Assembly: GCA_902773475.1 (NCBI GenBank)
Contig: CACYEO010000123.1
Location: 1-15,388 of the forward strand
From: an uncultured bacterium
GTDB taxonomy: Bacteria > Verrucomicrobiota > Kiritimatiellia > RFP12 > UBA1067
Reading direction: 5' to 3'
Length of the DNA stretch: 15,388 nt
Shown here: in pieces, positions 6,322 to 14,374 of the stretch
How positions within the stretch are numbered: position 1 is the first letter of the stretch
How the letters are laid out: every line of letters starts with the position of its first letter
Notes under the pieces: generated by a model
The model's database searches: none
Told to the model about the DNA's origin: nothing
The model's input: only the letters and a program-made list of their open reading frames with translations
Made by a program: the position numbers and the translations under genes

Positions 6322-9300
6322 ATGAAACTCTCGATGACAAAGACCGCTCTGGTCGCTTTTGCGCCTCTGCTGGCGGCGGCCGCCGCGAAAAGCCCGGTTC
6401 CGGGACTGCCGGAGATTCCGGACATGCCCGCGGAATTCAAGGCGCACCGCGACGGCGCGCTGAAAGCCGCATGGAACGCGACGCGCGAAAAATTCCTCGA
6501 CGCGGATTCGGCGATCGTGGACGACAGGACGCACGTAAAATACGAAGCCGACGGCACCAGCTGCGAATGGGAGGAGGAATGGACGAAAATCCTCACCGAG
6601 CGCGGACGCAGGGAAGCCGCGGTGCAGACGATGCATTTCTCCCAGCGCTACGGCGACGCCGCGTTCATCGAATGCGAAGTGTTTTCCCCGGACGGATCGA
6701 TCAGGAAAATCGCCACGGACAAAGCGGCGGTCTCAACCGACAATTCGTCGATGAAGTCCAACATCTACGACCCGCTGGACAAAAAGACGACATTGGCGGT
6801 CCCCGGTCTGGCGACGGGGGATCTCGTGCGCGTGGTCACGTGCCGCCGCACGCTGAAGCCGCGCGCGAAGAATTTCTGGGCGGACATCTCGCTTTTCGAG
6901 CACACCTCGCCGCTGCTTTCCGCCGTGTTCACGGTGGACGGCCCGGCGGAGCGGCCCATCGTCTCTTCCGCCGTGCGCAATCCGTGCGGAGACACCCTCG
7001 AGACATCGAAACCGCGCACGCTTCCGGGCGGCAGGATACTCTACTCCTGGAGCGCGAAAAACGTTCCGCAGGCGCACCCGGAACCCGACGCCCCGCCGCT
7101 GTACACCCAGCTGCAGAACGTGCGCGTGTCCACCGCGAGGGACTGGTCTGAAATCTCCCGCTGGTACTGGAACCTCTGCCGCCCGAGGCTCGACAAGGTC
7201 ACGCCCGCAATCACCAAAAAGACCGGCGAACTCGTGCGCGGACTGAAAACGCGCAGAGAGCGCATGGAGGCGATATTCAAATTCGTCTCCCAGGAGGTGC
7301 GCTACATGGGGCTGACGGTGGAAGACTCCGCGCCGGGATACGAACCGCACGACGTGAGCCTGACTTTCGAAAATCGCTACGGCGTATGCCGCGACAAGGC
7401 GGCGCTCCTCGTCGCGATGCTGTCCGAAGCCGCAATCCCCGCGTTCCCCGTGCTCATACACGCCAGCGCGAAACTCGACCCCGTAGTTCCGCAGACATTC
7501 TTCAACCACGCGATAGTGGCGGTGGAAAAAGAAGACCCCGAACTCAAAGGCGCGGACAGGTACGAACTTCTGGATCCGACCGACGAATCCACGCGCGAAC
7601 TGTGCCCGGCGTATCTGTGCGACCGCTCGTTCCTCGTGGCGCGCGAAAGCGGCGAGACGCTTCTCGTTTCGAAAGCCGTCCCGCCGGAAAGCAATTCCAC
7701 CGTGGTGGAATCGCGCGGCTCGCTCGGCCGCGACGGCTCGCTCTTCCTTGAAACCAGAGTGTCGTTCTGCGGATTCTTCGACAACATCTACCGCACGGCG
7801 TTCCAGATGCGCACCCCGGAAGACCGCGAAATCCTCATACGCAAGATAGCGTCCTCGCTCGCGCCCGGATCGGAAATCCTGAAACTGAAGATCGCTCCGG
7901 AAAATCCGATGGACACGTCCGTTCCGCTGTCGCTGGAAATCGCGATGCGCGCGCCGGGCGCCGTCCTGCGCGGCAAGACGCGCGACAGCGTGTCCGTGCC
8001 GCTGTTCACCGAGGCGATCGGCTCGTCTGACTGGCTGTTCGACGACAACACGGCTCTGGCGAAACGCCGTTTCGCATTGCAGATTCCTTTCACGGCCTGC
8101 GGCAGGGAGACGGTGGAAATAGACCTCGGCGGCGCGACCGGGGAACCCAGGTGGATTCCGCCGGTCCGGACTGCAGGCGCCGGAAGCGGCGGATTTTCCT
8201 TCTCGCTCGAACACGCGGTCACGAACAGGACCCTCTACGTGCGGCGCGAATGGCGGTCCGCCGCCATGGAATACGCGCCCGGCGAATACCAGACGCTGAA
8301 AGATTCGCTCGCCGAAGCGCAGACCGCAGGCCGCGCAAAGGCGGAGTTCGCGTCTCGCGACAGCGAAGAGGCCGACATCGAAACGATCCATTCGATGCGC
8401 GAAATCCATCTTGCGTCGCCGCACACCTACGCGATCACGAATTCCACCGCGACGAAAATCCTGACCTACAAAGGCAAGAAAGGCGCGTCCGAAACGACTA
8501 TACGCTACAACCCGGCGTGGGGGAAGCCTGAAATCGTCAGGGCCGCGGTGACGGACGCCGCAGGACGCCGCCACGAGATACAGAAACACGAAATCAACGT
8601 GATGGACGCGGAATGGACAGGCTCCGCGCCGCGTTATTCGCCGTCGAAAATACTGGTTCTGTCGCTGCCGGCGGTCGAAGCCGGAAGCGTCACCGAAGTC
8701 GTGACGGCGTTCGCCGCCACAAACGCCCCCGCGCCATTCGCAGGGACGTACACGTTCGATTCGGAAAATCCGGCGCGCGTCCGCCAACTGAAGATCGTAT
8801 CGCCGGCGGACATGCCGCTTTGCGTATGCGAAAACGCCATCGCCGCGCAAATCCGCACAAACGAGGATTCGACCGTGACGCGGACATGGAGCGCAGCGAA
8901 TCCGCCGCGAATCCGCAAAGAACCGTCCCAGCCCCCCGCGCTGCTGTGGCGGCGGGCGGTGCGCATCGCGCCGCCGCCGGAGGAGACCGCGAAAACCGCG
9001 CGCGCGCTGGACGGCGTACTCAAAGCCGCGCGCGCGGCAGGGAACCGCGAAGCGCGCAGGCTTGCGAAGGATCTCGCGTCGGACGCCCCGAACGCGGAAG
9101 CTGCGCTCAAGGCGGTCAGGGACGGCCTGCGCAGGCGCGTGCGCACGGCCGGTCCGGGGCTGTGGGAAGTTCCGCTGTCCATTGCGGAGCACGCATCGCC
9201 GGACACGGTTCTCGCCGAAGGGTACGCATCCAAGGCCGACTACGTGAACACGCTCGCCGCGATGCTCGATGCGGCGGGATTCTCCGTGGAATACCTCGTT

Positions 9301-10290
9301 GCGGCGGACGACCGCGGCGAACCGGAAGAACTGCGGGACGTCAAAGCCGCCGCGCCGGACATCGACGATTTCACCGAGCCGTTCCTGCGCGTCAAGCCGG
9401 GGCGCAACTGGCTGTGGCCGTTCCCGGAACGTCCCGTGTGGCATGTGGGGCTCCAAAACGAGTACACGCCAGTGCGCACGTGCGCATACGCGGGCAGGAC
9501 CGTGCTCGATCCCGCTTCGGGCAAGTTCGCGGTTCTCGACGGAATCGCCCGCGAGGCGCTCTCCGCGACCGAGCAGACGGTCACGATAGAAATCGGCGCG
9601 GACAAGTCCGCCACATTCAACTACAGACTGCTCAAATACGGGCCGGAGACGGGGAGCTTCGCGAAGAAGTGGAGCGAAATCCTGCCTGAAGACCGCAGGC
9701 GCGCGCACGACGCGCTCGTCGCCGCGGTGTCGCGCAACGCAAAGGCGACGGGACCGCTCGTGGCGGACGCGGACGCATACCCGGCGGTCATGGAGTTTTC
9801 GTGCAGGGATCCGCAATTCGCGACAGGCGGTTTCGGCACGCTGTCCGTCACGCTCGGATCGCTGGCGGAAGAACCGTTCCCCGCAGGCGAGGCGGCGCGC
9901 ACGACACCGGTTCTCGCGAAAACAGGATCGTCCCGCTCGCGGAAAATCTGGAACATCGTGTTCCCGGCGGGGTGGACGAAAATCGAGACCGCGCCCGAAC
10001 CGTTCGAAGTCTCGGTTCCGCGTCCCGGCGGCGAGGGGCTTTTCAGGCTGATGCGGCAGGACGTGGTCGTGAAGACTGTTCCCGCGGAAAACGGCGACGG
10101 ACCGGAAAGGCTTGTGATGACAATCGTCCGCGAAACATGCGGCGCCGAAGAGGCGGCGATCGTCCTCGGGGCTGGAGACGCAGGAATTCTCCGCGAATGG
10201 AACAGGCGGCTTTCGTCGAACGCTGCAACCGTGGTGACGGTGCGCAAAGACCGGCAAGGCTATGGAAAATCCGGCGGAAAAGCACCCTGA
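6322..10290 (+). CDS. Secreted protein with two DUF3857-transglutaminase units, second one degenerate
   Basis: A 1322-residue exported protein of unknown role. A signal peptide covers about residues 1-22 (ending LLAAAAAKS). Unit one has a DUF3857 domain (about 68-225) and a transglutaminase-like domain (about 300-425) with a complete Cys-His-Asp set: Cys356 in GVCRDKA, His396 in FFNHAIV, Asp418 in ELLDPTDE. Beta-rich sequence follows to about 640, ending in the usual EYQTLKDSLAEAQ. Unit two repeats the plan: DUF3857-like at about 690-875 and transglutaminase-like at about 940-1070. There His1041 (WHVGL) and Asp1063 (VLDPASG) remain, but Lys971 aligns with Cys356. ATG 6322 has AAAGGA 8 nt upstream. 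DUF3857/transglutaminase proteins are common in Bacteroidota and PVC bacteria, but their substrates are mostly unknown. Confidence 0.88.
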   Translation: MKLSMTKTALVAFAPLLAAAAAKSPVPGLPEIPDMPAEFKAHRDGALKAAWNATREKFLDADSAIVDDRTHVKYEADGTSCEWEEEWTKILTERGRREAAVQTMHFSQRYGDAAFIECEVFSPDGSIRKIATDKAAVSTDNSSMKSNIYDPLDKKTTLAVPGLATGDLVRVVTCRRTLKPRAKNFWADISLFEHTSPLLSAVFTVDGPAERPIVSSAVRNPCGDTLETSKPRTLPGGRILYSWSAKNVPQAHPEPDAPPLYTQLQNVRVSTARDWSEISRWYWNLCRPRLDKVTPAITKKTGELVRGLKTRRERMEAIFKFVSQEVRYMGLTVEDSAPGYEPHDVSLTFENRYGVCRDKAALLVAMLSEAAIPAFPVLIHASAKLDPVVPQTFFNHAIVAVEKEDPELKGADRYELLDPTDESTRELCPAYLCDRSFLVARESGETLLVSKAVPPESNSTVVESRGSLGRDGSLFLETRVSFCGFFDNIYRTAFQMRTPEDREILIRKIASSLAPGSEILKLKIAPENPMDTSVPLSLEIAMRAPGAVLRGKTRDSVSVPLFTEAIGSSDWLFDDNTALAKRRFALQIPFTACGRETVEIDLGGATGEPRWIPPVRTAGAGSGGFSFSLEHAVTNRTLYVRREWRSAAMEYAPGEYQTLKDSLAEAQTAGRAKAEFASRDSEEADIETIHSMREIHLASPHTYAITNSTATKILTYKGKKGASETTIRYNPAWGKPEIVRAAVTDAAGRRHEIQKHEINVMDAEWTGSAPRYSPSKILVLSLPAVEAGSVTEVVTAFAATNAPAPFAGTYTFDSENPARVRQLKIVSPADMPLCVCENAIAAQIRTNEDSTVTRTWSAANPPRIRKEPSQPPALLWRRAVRIAPPPEETAKTARALDGVLKAARAAGNREARRLAKDLASDAPNAEAALKAVRDGLRRRVRTAGPGLWEVPLSIAEHASPDTVLAEGYASKADYVNTLAAMLDAAGFSVEYLVAADDRGEPEELRDVKAAAPDIDDFTEPFLRVKPGRNWLWPFPERPVWHVGLQNEYTPVRTCAYAGRTVLDPASGKFAVLDGIAREALSATEQTVTIEIGADKSATFNYRLLKYGPETGSFAKKWSEILPEDRRRAHDALVAAVSRNAKATGPLVADADAYPAVMEFSCRDPQFATGGFGTLSVTLGSLAEEPFPAGEAARTTPVLAKTGSSRSRKIWNIVFPAGWTKIETAPEPFEVSVPRPGGEGLFRLMRQDVVVKTVPAENGDGPERLVMTIVRETCGAEEAAIVLGAGDAGILREWNRRLSSNAATVVTVRKDRQGYGKSGGKAP

Positions 10291-10966
10291 TTCCGCAGGA
10301 CGCGTCCGCCACATAGTGTGGGACTGGAACGGAACGCTGCTCGACGATCTGCGCGCGGCGGTATCCGCCTTCAATTCGCTTTTGCGCGCGCGGTCGCTGC
10401 CGGAGACCGACGCCGCAGCCTACCGCGCGGAGTTCGGTTTCCCCGCCCGCGGAATGTATGAAAAGCACGGATTCGATTTGGCGCACGAAGACTGGGACGC
10501 CCTGGCGCGCGATTTCCATGCGGCGCTGCGCGGCGATCCTTCGCTCAAGCTGCAGGACGGCGCGCGCGAGGCGCTCGAGACCGCAAAGGCGCGCGGCATC
10601 GGACAGAGCGTTTTAAGCGCGCTGAGACAGGATTTCCTGGAATGCGATCTGCGCAGATTCGGCATAGACGGATTCTTCGAAAACGTATGCGGGTCGGACG
10701 ATCTCGACGGAGCCGAAAAAACCGCCAGAGGCCGCATTCTCGCAAAGTCTCTCGCGCTGCCGCCGGATGAGATGGTTCTCGTGGGCGACACGCTGCACGA
10801 TGCGGAAGTCGCCGCACGGTGCGGGATGCGCTGCATCCTCGTGTCGTGCGGCCACCAGAACCGCGAAAGACTCCTTGGCGCAGGCGCGCCCGTGGCGGAC
10901 GATCCGCTCGAAGCCGTGCTCGCCGCGGCGGAACTGCGCCGGGCCGCCGCTACCGGAAATCCTTGA
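10262..10966 (+). CDS. HAD-superfamily hydrolase, phosphoglycolate phosphatase-like
   Basis: A 234-residue haloacid dehalogenase fold protein with a helical cap after motif I, as in Gph-type phosphatases. Motif I is D21-W-N23-G-T: the nucleophile Asp21 is present, but the +2 acid/base Asp of phosphatases is Asn. Motif II is the Ser in VLSALRQ, a candidate motif III Lys lies in GAEKTARGR, and motif IV is GDTLHD (175-180) with acidic Asp176 and Asp180. The ATG at 10262 lies inside the end of the upstream gene (29-nt overlap) with only a weak AAGG before it. The 3' end overlaps the convergent hydrolase gene by 17 nt. The function is probably small-molecule phosphate hydrolysis; the Asn makes that less certain. 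The substrate is unknown. Confidence 0.82.
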   Translation: MENPAEKHPDSAGRVRHIVWDWNGTLLDDLRAAVSAFNSLLRARSLPETDAAAYRAEFGFPARGMYEKHGFDLAHEDWDALARDFHAALRGDPSLKLQDGAREALETAKARGIGQSVLSALRQDFLECDLRRFGIDGFFENVCGSDDLDGAEKTARGRILAKSLALPPDEMVLVGDTLHDAEVAARCGMRCILVSCGHQNRERLLGAGAPVADDPLEAVLAAAELRRAAATGNP

Positions 10967-12608
10967 GAAACGCGCCTATGCGGTCGAGCCAGGTGTAGCT
11001 TCCGGCTCCGGGGGACGCCGTCTTCTGGAAGCAGTGCTTTCTAAGCGCAAGCGTATGGACCGTGCACTGCACGCCGCGCTCGCGGAGTTTTTCCCACACC
11101 TTGACGGAACCCATCGAAGAATAGCCGTCGGCGTCTCCGTGTATGAAAAGGATGGGCGGTGTAGCCTTGTCGAAGGCGAAATCGCCGACGATGGTGTCGC
11201 GCTCGAGATTGCCGCCGTCCTTGTTGTGCCCGTTGGAACCGTCGGAAAGGACATACGCGGGATATATCGCGACCGCCCAGTTCACGTTGCACGGCAGGGC
11301 ATCGATTCCGTCCACCGGCTTGTAGGATTCCGACATGGAACTTGCCGCCGCCATCAGAGCCAGATGTCCGCCTGCGGACGAACCCATTACGCCGATCTTG
11401 TCCGGATTCAGATTGAACTCCTTCGCCCGCGACCGCACGATCCTGACCGCGCGCTGGACGTCCTGCCACGCCGCCGCGTGCTTGGCGCGCTTTTCCGGGC
11501 GCGGGGAACGGTATTTCACGGTTACGACCGTCATCCCCTGCGCGTTGAGATAGCGTCTCGCCGGCGCCACTTCGAAACTGTCGGGCGAGTTGCCGACATA
11601 ACCGCCGCCGGACCAGATTATCTGGATTGCGTCCGTAGTGCGATTCTTGGGGAAATGCCATTCAAGATAGGGTTTGCAGAAGCGTTTCTCGCGGCCGGGC
11701 TCTTTGCCTTCCGGCCAGATGTCCTGCTTGATCTTCTTGGCGCGCGCCTTGTCCGAGGCGAAGCGCTTTTCAAGCTGGATTTCCCGACCGGGCTTTCCGC
11801 ACCATCCGGTCTGGCGGAGAAATTCGACCGCGCGGTCGAGTCCGAACGCACCGTGCTTTTTGCCGCGGTAGACGTGTATTTCCGCCGGGACGCCGCAACG
11901 CCGCAGTCTTTCGTATATGCGCGCCGAAGCCACGGGGGAATACGGATCCGCGCCGCCGTGCAGAAGGCACATGGAGCATGTCTTGGAATCGAACTTGAAT
12001 TCCGGGGCGAGCGAAACGCCGGGGCCGGAACCGCCTTTCGCATTGGGAACGCCCGCGCCATCGGTCATGCCGTACGCCACGGCGAAAGCTATGGCAGTGT
12101 CTATGTTGCAGGGAATGTCGTCTATAGCGTCCACCCTGGCGTAGGCGGGCGTTTGCGAACTCGTGGCGAGAAGCGTCGCAAGATGGGAGCCCGCGGACAT
12201 CGAAACGGTGGCTATCCTGTCGGGACGGAAGCCGCGTTTCGCGGTTTCCGAGCGGATCAGCCGCACGGCTCGCTGGCCGTCCTGCCAGGCGTCGAGATAG
12301 TACGGACGGCCTTTCGGGCGCGGAACGCGGTATGCCAGGTTCACGCACTGGAAACCGAGCGCGGTGAATCTTTTATTCCACTCGTTCACGAGCCGCGTGT
12401 CGCAGAGCGTATTGTACGATCCGCCCGAAATCAGGATCATGCAGGCGCCGTTCCTCGCGGAATCCGCGGGCGGATCCATCCATTCGATGTACGGGCTTGC
12501 GCCGTCGCCGGGCATTTTGCCCTCGGGCCACAAGGCGGCGCGTTCGCCCGCGAAAACCGCTGCGGAAAACATCAACGCCGCGGAAAGGAACAGCACAATC
12601 TTGTTCAT
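10950..12608 (-). CDS. Secreted double-domain alpha/beta hydrolase (carbohydrate-esterase-like)
   Basis: A 552-residue exported protein made of two tandem alpha/beta-hydrolase domains, resembling BD-FAE/acetyl-xylan-esterase-type lipase-like enzymes. Signal peptide: MNKIVLFLSAALMFSAAVFA. Domain one (about 25-270) has an oxyanion-loop-like ISGGSYN, nucleophile Ser138 in SMSAG, Asp221 in HGGADPYSP and His252 in KKHGAF. Domain two (about 296-552) has WSGGGYV, Ser411 in GSSAG, Asp494 in HGDADGYS and His525 in RKHCF. Both keep a full triad, and each begins with a WPEGK-x-PG tag (27-34 and 298-305). The start chosen is ATG 12608, with GAGG 5 nt upstream; an in-frame GTG at 12614 is possible. It probably deacylates polysaccharide side groups outside the cytoplasm. 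Substrate unknown. Confidence 0.85.
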   Translation of the reverse strand: MNKIVLFLSAALMFSAAVFAGERAALWPEGKMPGDGASPYIEWMDPPADSARNGACMILISGGSYNTLCDTRLVNEWNKRFTALGFQCVNLAYRVPRPKGRPYYLDAWQDGQRAVRLIRSETAKRGFRPDRIATVSMSAGSHLATLLATSSQTPAYARVDAIDDIPCNIDTAIAFAVAYGMTDGAGVPNAKGGSGPGVSLAPEFKFDSKTCSMCLLHGGADPYSPVASARIYERLRRCGVPAEIHVYRGKKHGAFGLDRAVEFLRQTGWCGKPGREIQLEKRFASDKARAKKIKQDIWPEGKEPGREKRFCKPYLEWHFPKNRTTDAIQIIWSGGGYVGNSPDSFEVAPARRYLNAQGMTVVTVKYRSPRPEKRAKHAAAWQDVQRAVRIVRSRAKEFNLNPDKIGVMGSSAGGHLALMAAASSMSESYKPVDGIDALPCNVNWAVAIYPAYVLSDGSNGHNKDGGNLERDTIVGDFAFDKATPPILFIHGDADGYSSMGSVKVWEKLRERGVQCTVHTLALRKHCFQKTASPGAGSYTWLDRIGAFLKDFR

Positions 12609-12623
12609 GCGCACCTCGCTTTC

Positions 12624-12651
12624 CGCGCCCGGAGAAATCCCTCCGGGCGCG
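12624..12651 (-). terminator. Perfect 11-bp hairpin between the oadB-like and esterase genes
   Basis: CGCGCCCGGAG (12624-12634) and CTCCGGGCGCG (12641-12651) are perfect inverted repeats around a 6-nt loop. It lies 20 nt past the oadB-like stop and ends 15 nt before the esterase ATG. No T-run follows in either direction, so it is not a classic intrinsic terminator. It may attenuate transcription, protect the upstream mRNA's 3' end, or limit read-through into the esterase. Confidence 0.6.
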
Positions 12652-12671
12652 ACATGCCGTTTGTCTGCGAA

Positions 12672-14300
12672 TCAGTTGCAGAGGCGGTAGAGAACGCCTG
12701 CGACAACCGCGGAACCGATGACGCCCGAAACGTTCGGACCCATGGCCTGCATGAGGATGAAGTTCGTCTTGTCGTACTGCAGGCCGACCTTGTTGGAGAC
12801 GCGGGCGGCCATGGGAACGGCCGAAACGCCTGCGGAGCCGATGAGCGGATTGACCTTGGACTTCGAGAACAGGTTCATCAGCTTGGCCATGAGGACGCCG
12901 GCCGCCGTGCCCACGCAGAACGCGCAGAGGCCGAGGCCGAGGATCGCGAGCGTCTGGCCGGAGAGGAATTTCTCGCAGGCGAGTTTGGAGCCTACCGAAA
13001 GGCCCAGCATGATCGTGACGATGTTGCAGAGCGCGTTGGACATCGTATCGGCTATGCGCGCCACGGACGGGCCTACTTCCCTGGAGAGGTTGCCGACCAT
13101 CATCGCGCCGATCAGCGGAACGGCGGAGGGCAGGAGAAGCGCGCAGAGAAGAAGCACGATGAGCGGGAAGCATATCTTCTCGATCTTCGTGACGCTACGC
13201 AGCTGCGGCATGCGGATTTTGCGTTCGCTCTCCGTGGTGAGCAGCTTCATGATCGGCGGCTGGATGATAGGCACGAGCGCCATGTAGGAATACGCGGCCA
13301 CGGCTATCGCGCCGAGCAGATCGGGCGCCAGGCGCGAAGTAAGCCATATCGCGGTGGGGCCGTCTGCGCCGCCGATGATGCCGATCGAAGCCGCCTCGCG
13401 CAGGCCGAACCCGAGGTCGGGCCAGATCGCGGTAAGCCCCAGCGCGCCGAAGAGCGCGAAGAATATGCCGAACTGCGCGGCCGCGCCGAGAAGCGCCATG
13501 CGCGGATTCGCGATAAGCGGCCCGAAGTCCGTCATCGCGCCCACGCCCATGAATATCATGATCGGGAACACGCCGGTATCGATGCCGAACGAGAAGAAGT
13601 AGTGCAGGAAACCGCCGGGTTCGACCATGCCGCCGACCATAACAGGCAGGCCTGCGACGATCTGGATCGCGCCGCCGTGCATCATGGCGGGGGAGGTGAC
13701 GCCGGAAAGCGGGCAGTTCGCAAGCAGGCCGCCGAAACCGATGGGCAGCAGCAGAAGCGGCTCGAAGCCCTTGACGATGGCCAGGTACAGAAGCAGCAGG
13801 CAGACGGGTATCATGATCATCTGCCCTACGCCGTAAGGCATGTCGAAGAGCGTTTTCACTTCATGGCCCGGAACGAAACGTCCGTTTTCGTTGAAGTAGC
13901 CGCCGTGCCATTCAAGGACGGCGCTTCCGCCGTCCTGCTTGAGGACGGTTTTCCCGTCCGGGAGAGTCTGGGCGGTGAAGCCGCGCAGAGGATGCCCCTG
14001 GCTCGTCACCAGCCTGAATCCGGGGGTTCCGTCGGGATTCTTCACCGGCTCATAGTACGCAAGAGCCTTGTGCGGTTCGTTCGTCGCCGCGAAATAGCCC
14101 TCGAACCGGTATTCCTCGGAGTGCGTCCTGCCGATCATCCAGTCCGGCGCGTCTTTGCGGGTGAAGCCCATCACGCCGGTGTCGTTCCTGAGACCCGCCA
14201 CTTTCGCCGCCGTCTGCTCCCAGGCGGGTTTGACGGTTTGCTCGTCGGCTCCGGCGGCGAAGATCATCATCGCCGCCACCGCCGTTGTAAACAGTTTCAT
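12672..14300 (-). CDS. oadB: Na+-translocating decarboxylase beta subunit with exported N-terminal extension
   Basis: A 542-residue membrane protein. Residues about 150-542 are the OadB/GcdB/MmdB family, which couples decarboxylation of carboxybiotin to Na+ export across the inner membrane. Asp313 in GGADGPTAIW matches Klebsiella OadB Asp203. NPLIGSAGVSAVPMAAR (484-500) matches the Na+-site segment, with Ser493 and Arg500 equal to Ser382 and Arg389. The ending MGPNVSGVIGSAVVAGV is also typical. Family members run about 375-435 residues. This one adds a signal peptide (about 1-18) and about 130 soluble residues (TRKDAPDWMIGR, GYFAATNEPHK, GHPLRGFTA) before the first membrane segment. The ATG has AAAGGA 7 nt upstream. 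The alpha gene precedes it, with a 74-nt gap holding a hairpin. The beta call is firm; the extension's role is unknown. Confidence 0.9.
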   Translation of the reverse strand: MKLFTTAVAAMMIFAAGADEQTVKPAWEQTAAKVAGLRNDTGVMGFTRKDAPDWMIGRTHSEEYRFEGYFAATNEPHKALAYYEPVKNPDGTPGFRLVTSQGHPLRGFTAQTLPDGKTVLKQDGGSAVLEWHGGYFNENGRFVPGHEVKTLFDMPYGVGQMIMIPVCLLLLYLAIVKGFEPLLLLPIGFGGLLANCPLSGVTSPAMMHGGAIQIVAGLPVMVGGMVEPGGFLHYFFSFGIDTGVFPIMIFMGVGAMTDFGPLIANPRMALLGAAAQFGIFFALFGALGLTAIWPDLGFGLREAASIGIIGGADGPTAIWLTSRLAPDLLGAIAVAAYSYMALVPIIQPPIMKLLTTESERKIRMPQLRSVTKIEKICFPLIVLLLCALLLPSAVPLIGAMMVGNLSREVGPSVARIADTMSNALCNIVTIMLGLSVGSKLACEKFLSGQTLAILGLGLCAFCVGTAAGVLMAKLMNLFSKSKVNPLIGSAGVSAVPMAARVSNKVGLQYDKTNFILMQAMGPNVSGVIGSAVVAGVLYRLCN

Positions 14301-14325
14301 TGGAGATTCCTTTGCTCTTTGGGCT

Positions 14326-14356
14326 CCCGGGGTTCCGCGCTAGACGGAATCCCGGG
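14326..14356 (-). other. 12-bp hairpin between the oadA-like and oadB-like genes
   Basis: CCCGGGGTTCCG (14326-14337) pairs with CGGAATCCCGGG (14345-14356) across a 7-nt loop, with one imperfect pair. As minus-strand RNA it lies between the alpha stop (14375) and the oadB-like ribosome binding site (14308-14313), with no T-run after it. It may tune the alpha:beta expression ratio or act as a processing or stability site. Confidence 0.5.
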
Positions 14357-14374
14357 TTCCGCCGCCTTTTGTCC

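Noticed and set aside
2095..6636. Very long minus-strand open frame (about 1500 codons) opposite rsmA to the DUF3857 gene
   Set aside because: It is Arg/Ala/Pro-rich low-information sequence without domains. It mirrors strongly supported plus-strand genes and is expected from high third-position GC.
6733..10374. Minus-strand open frame (about 1200 codons) opposite the DUF3857-transglutaminase gene
   Set aside because: Antisense shadow: the composition is Arg/Phe-rich with no motifs, while the opposite strand has a signal peptide, a ribosome binding site and catalytic motifs.
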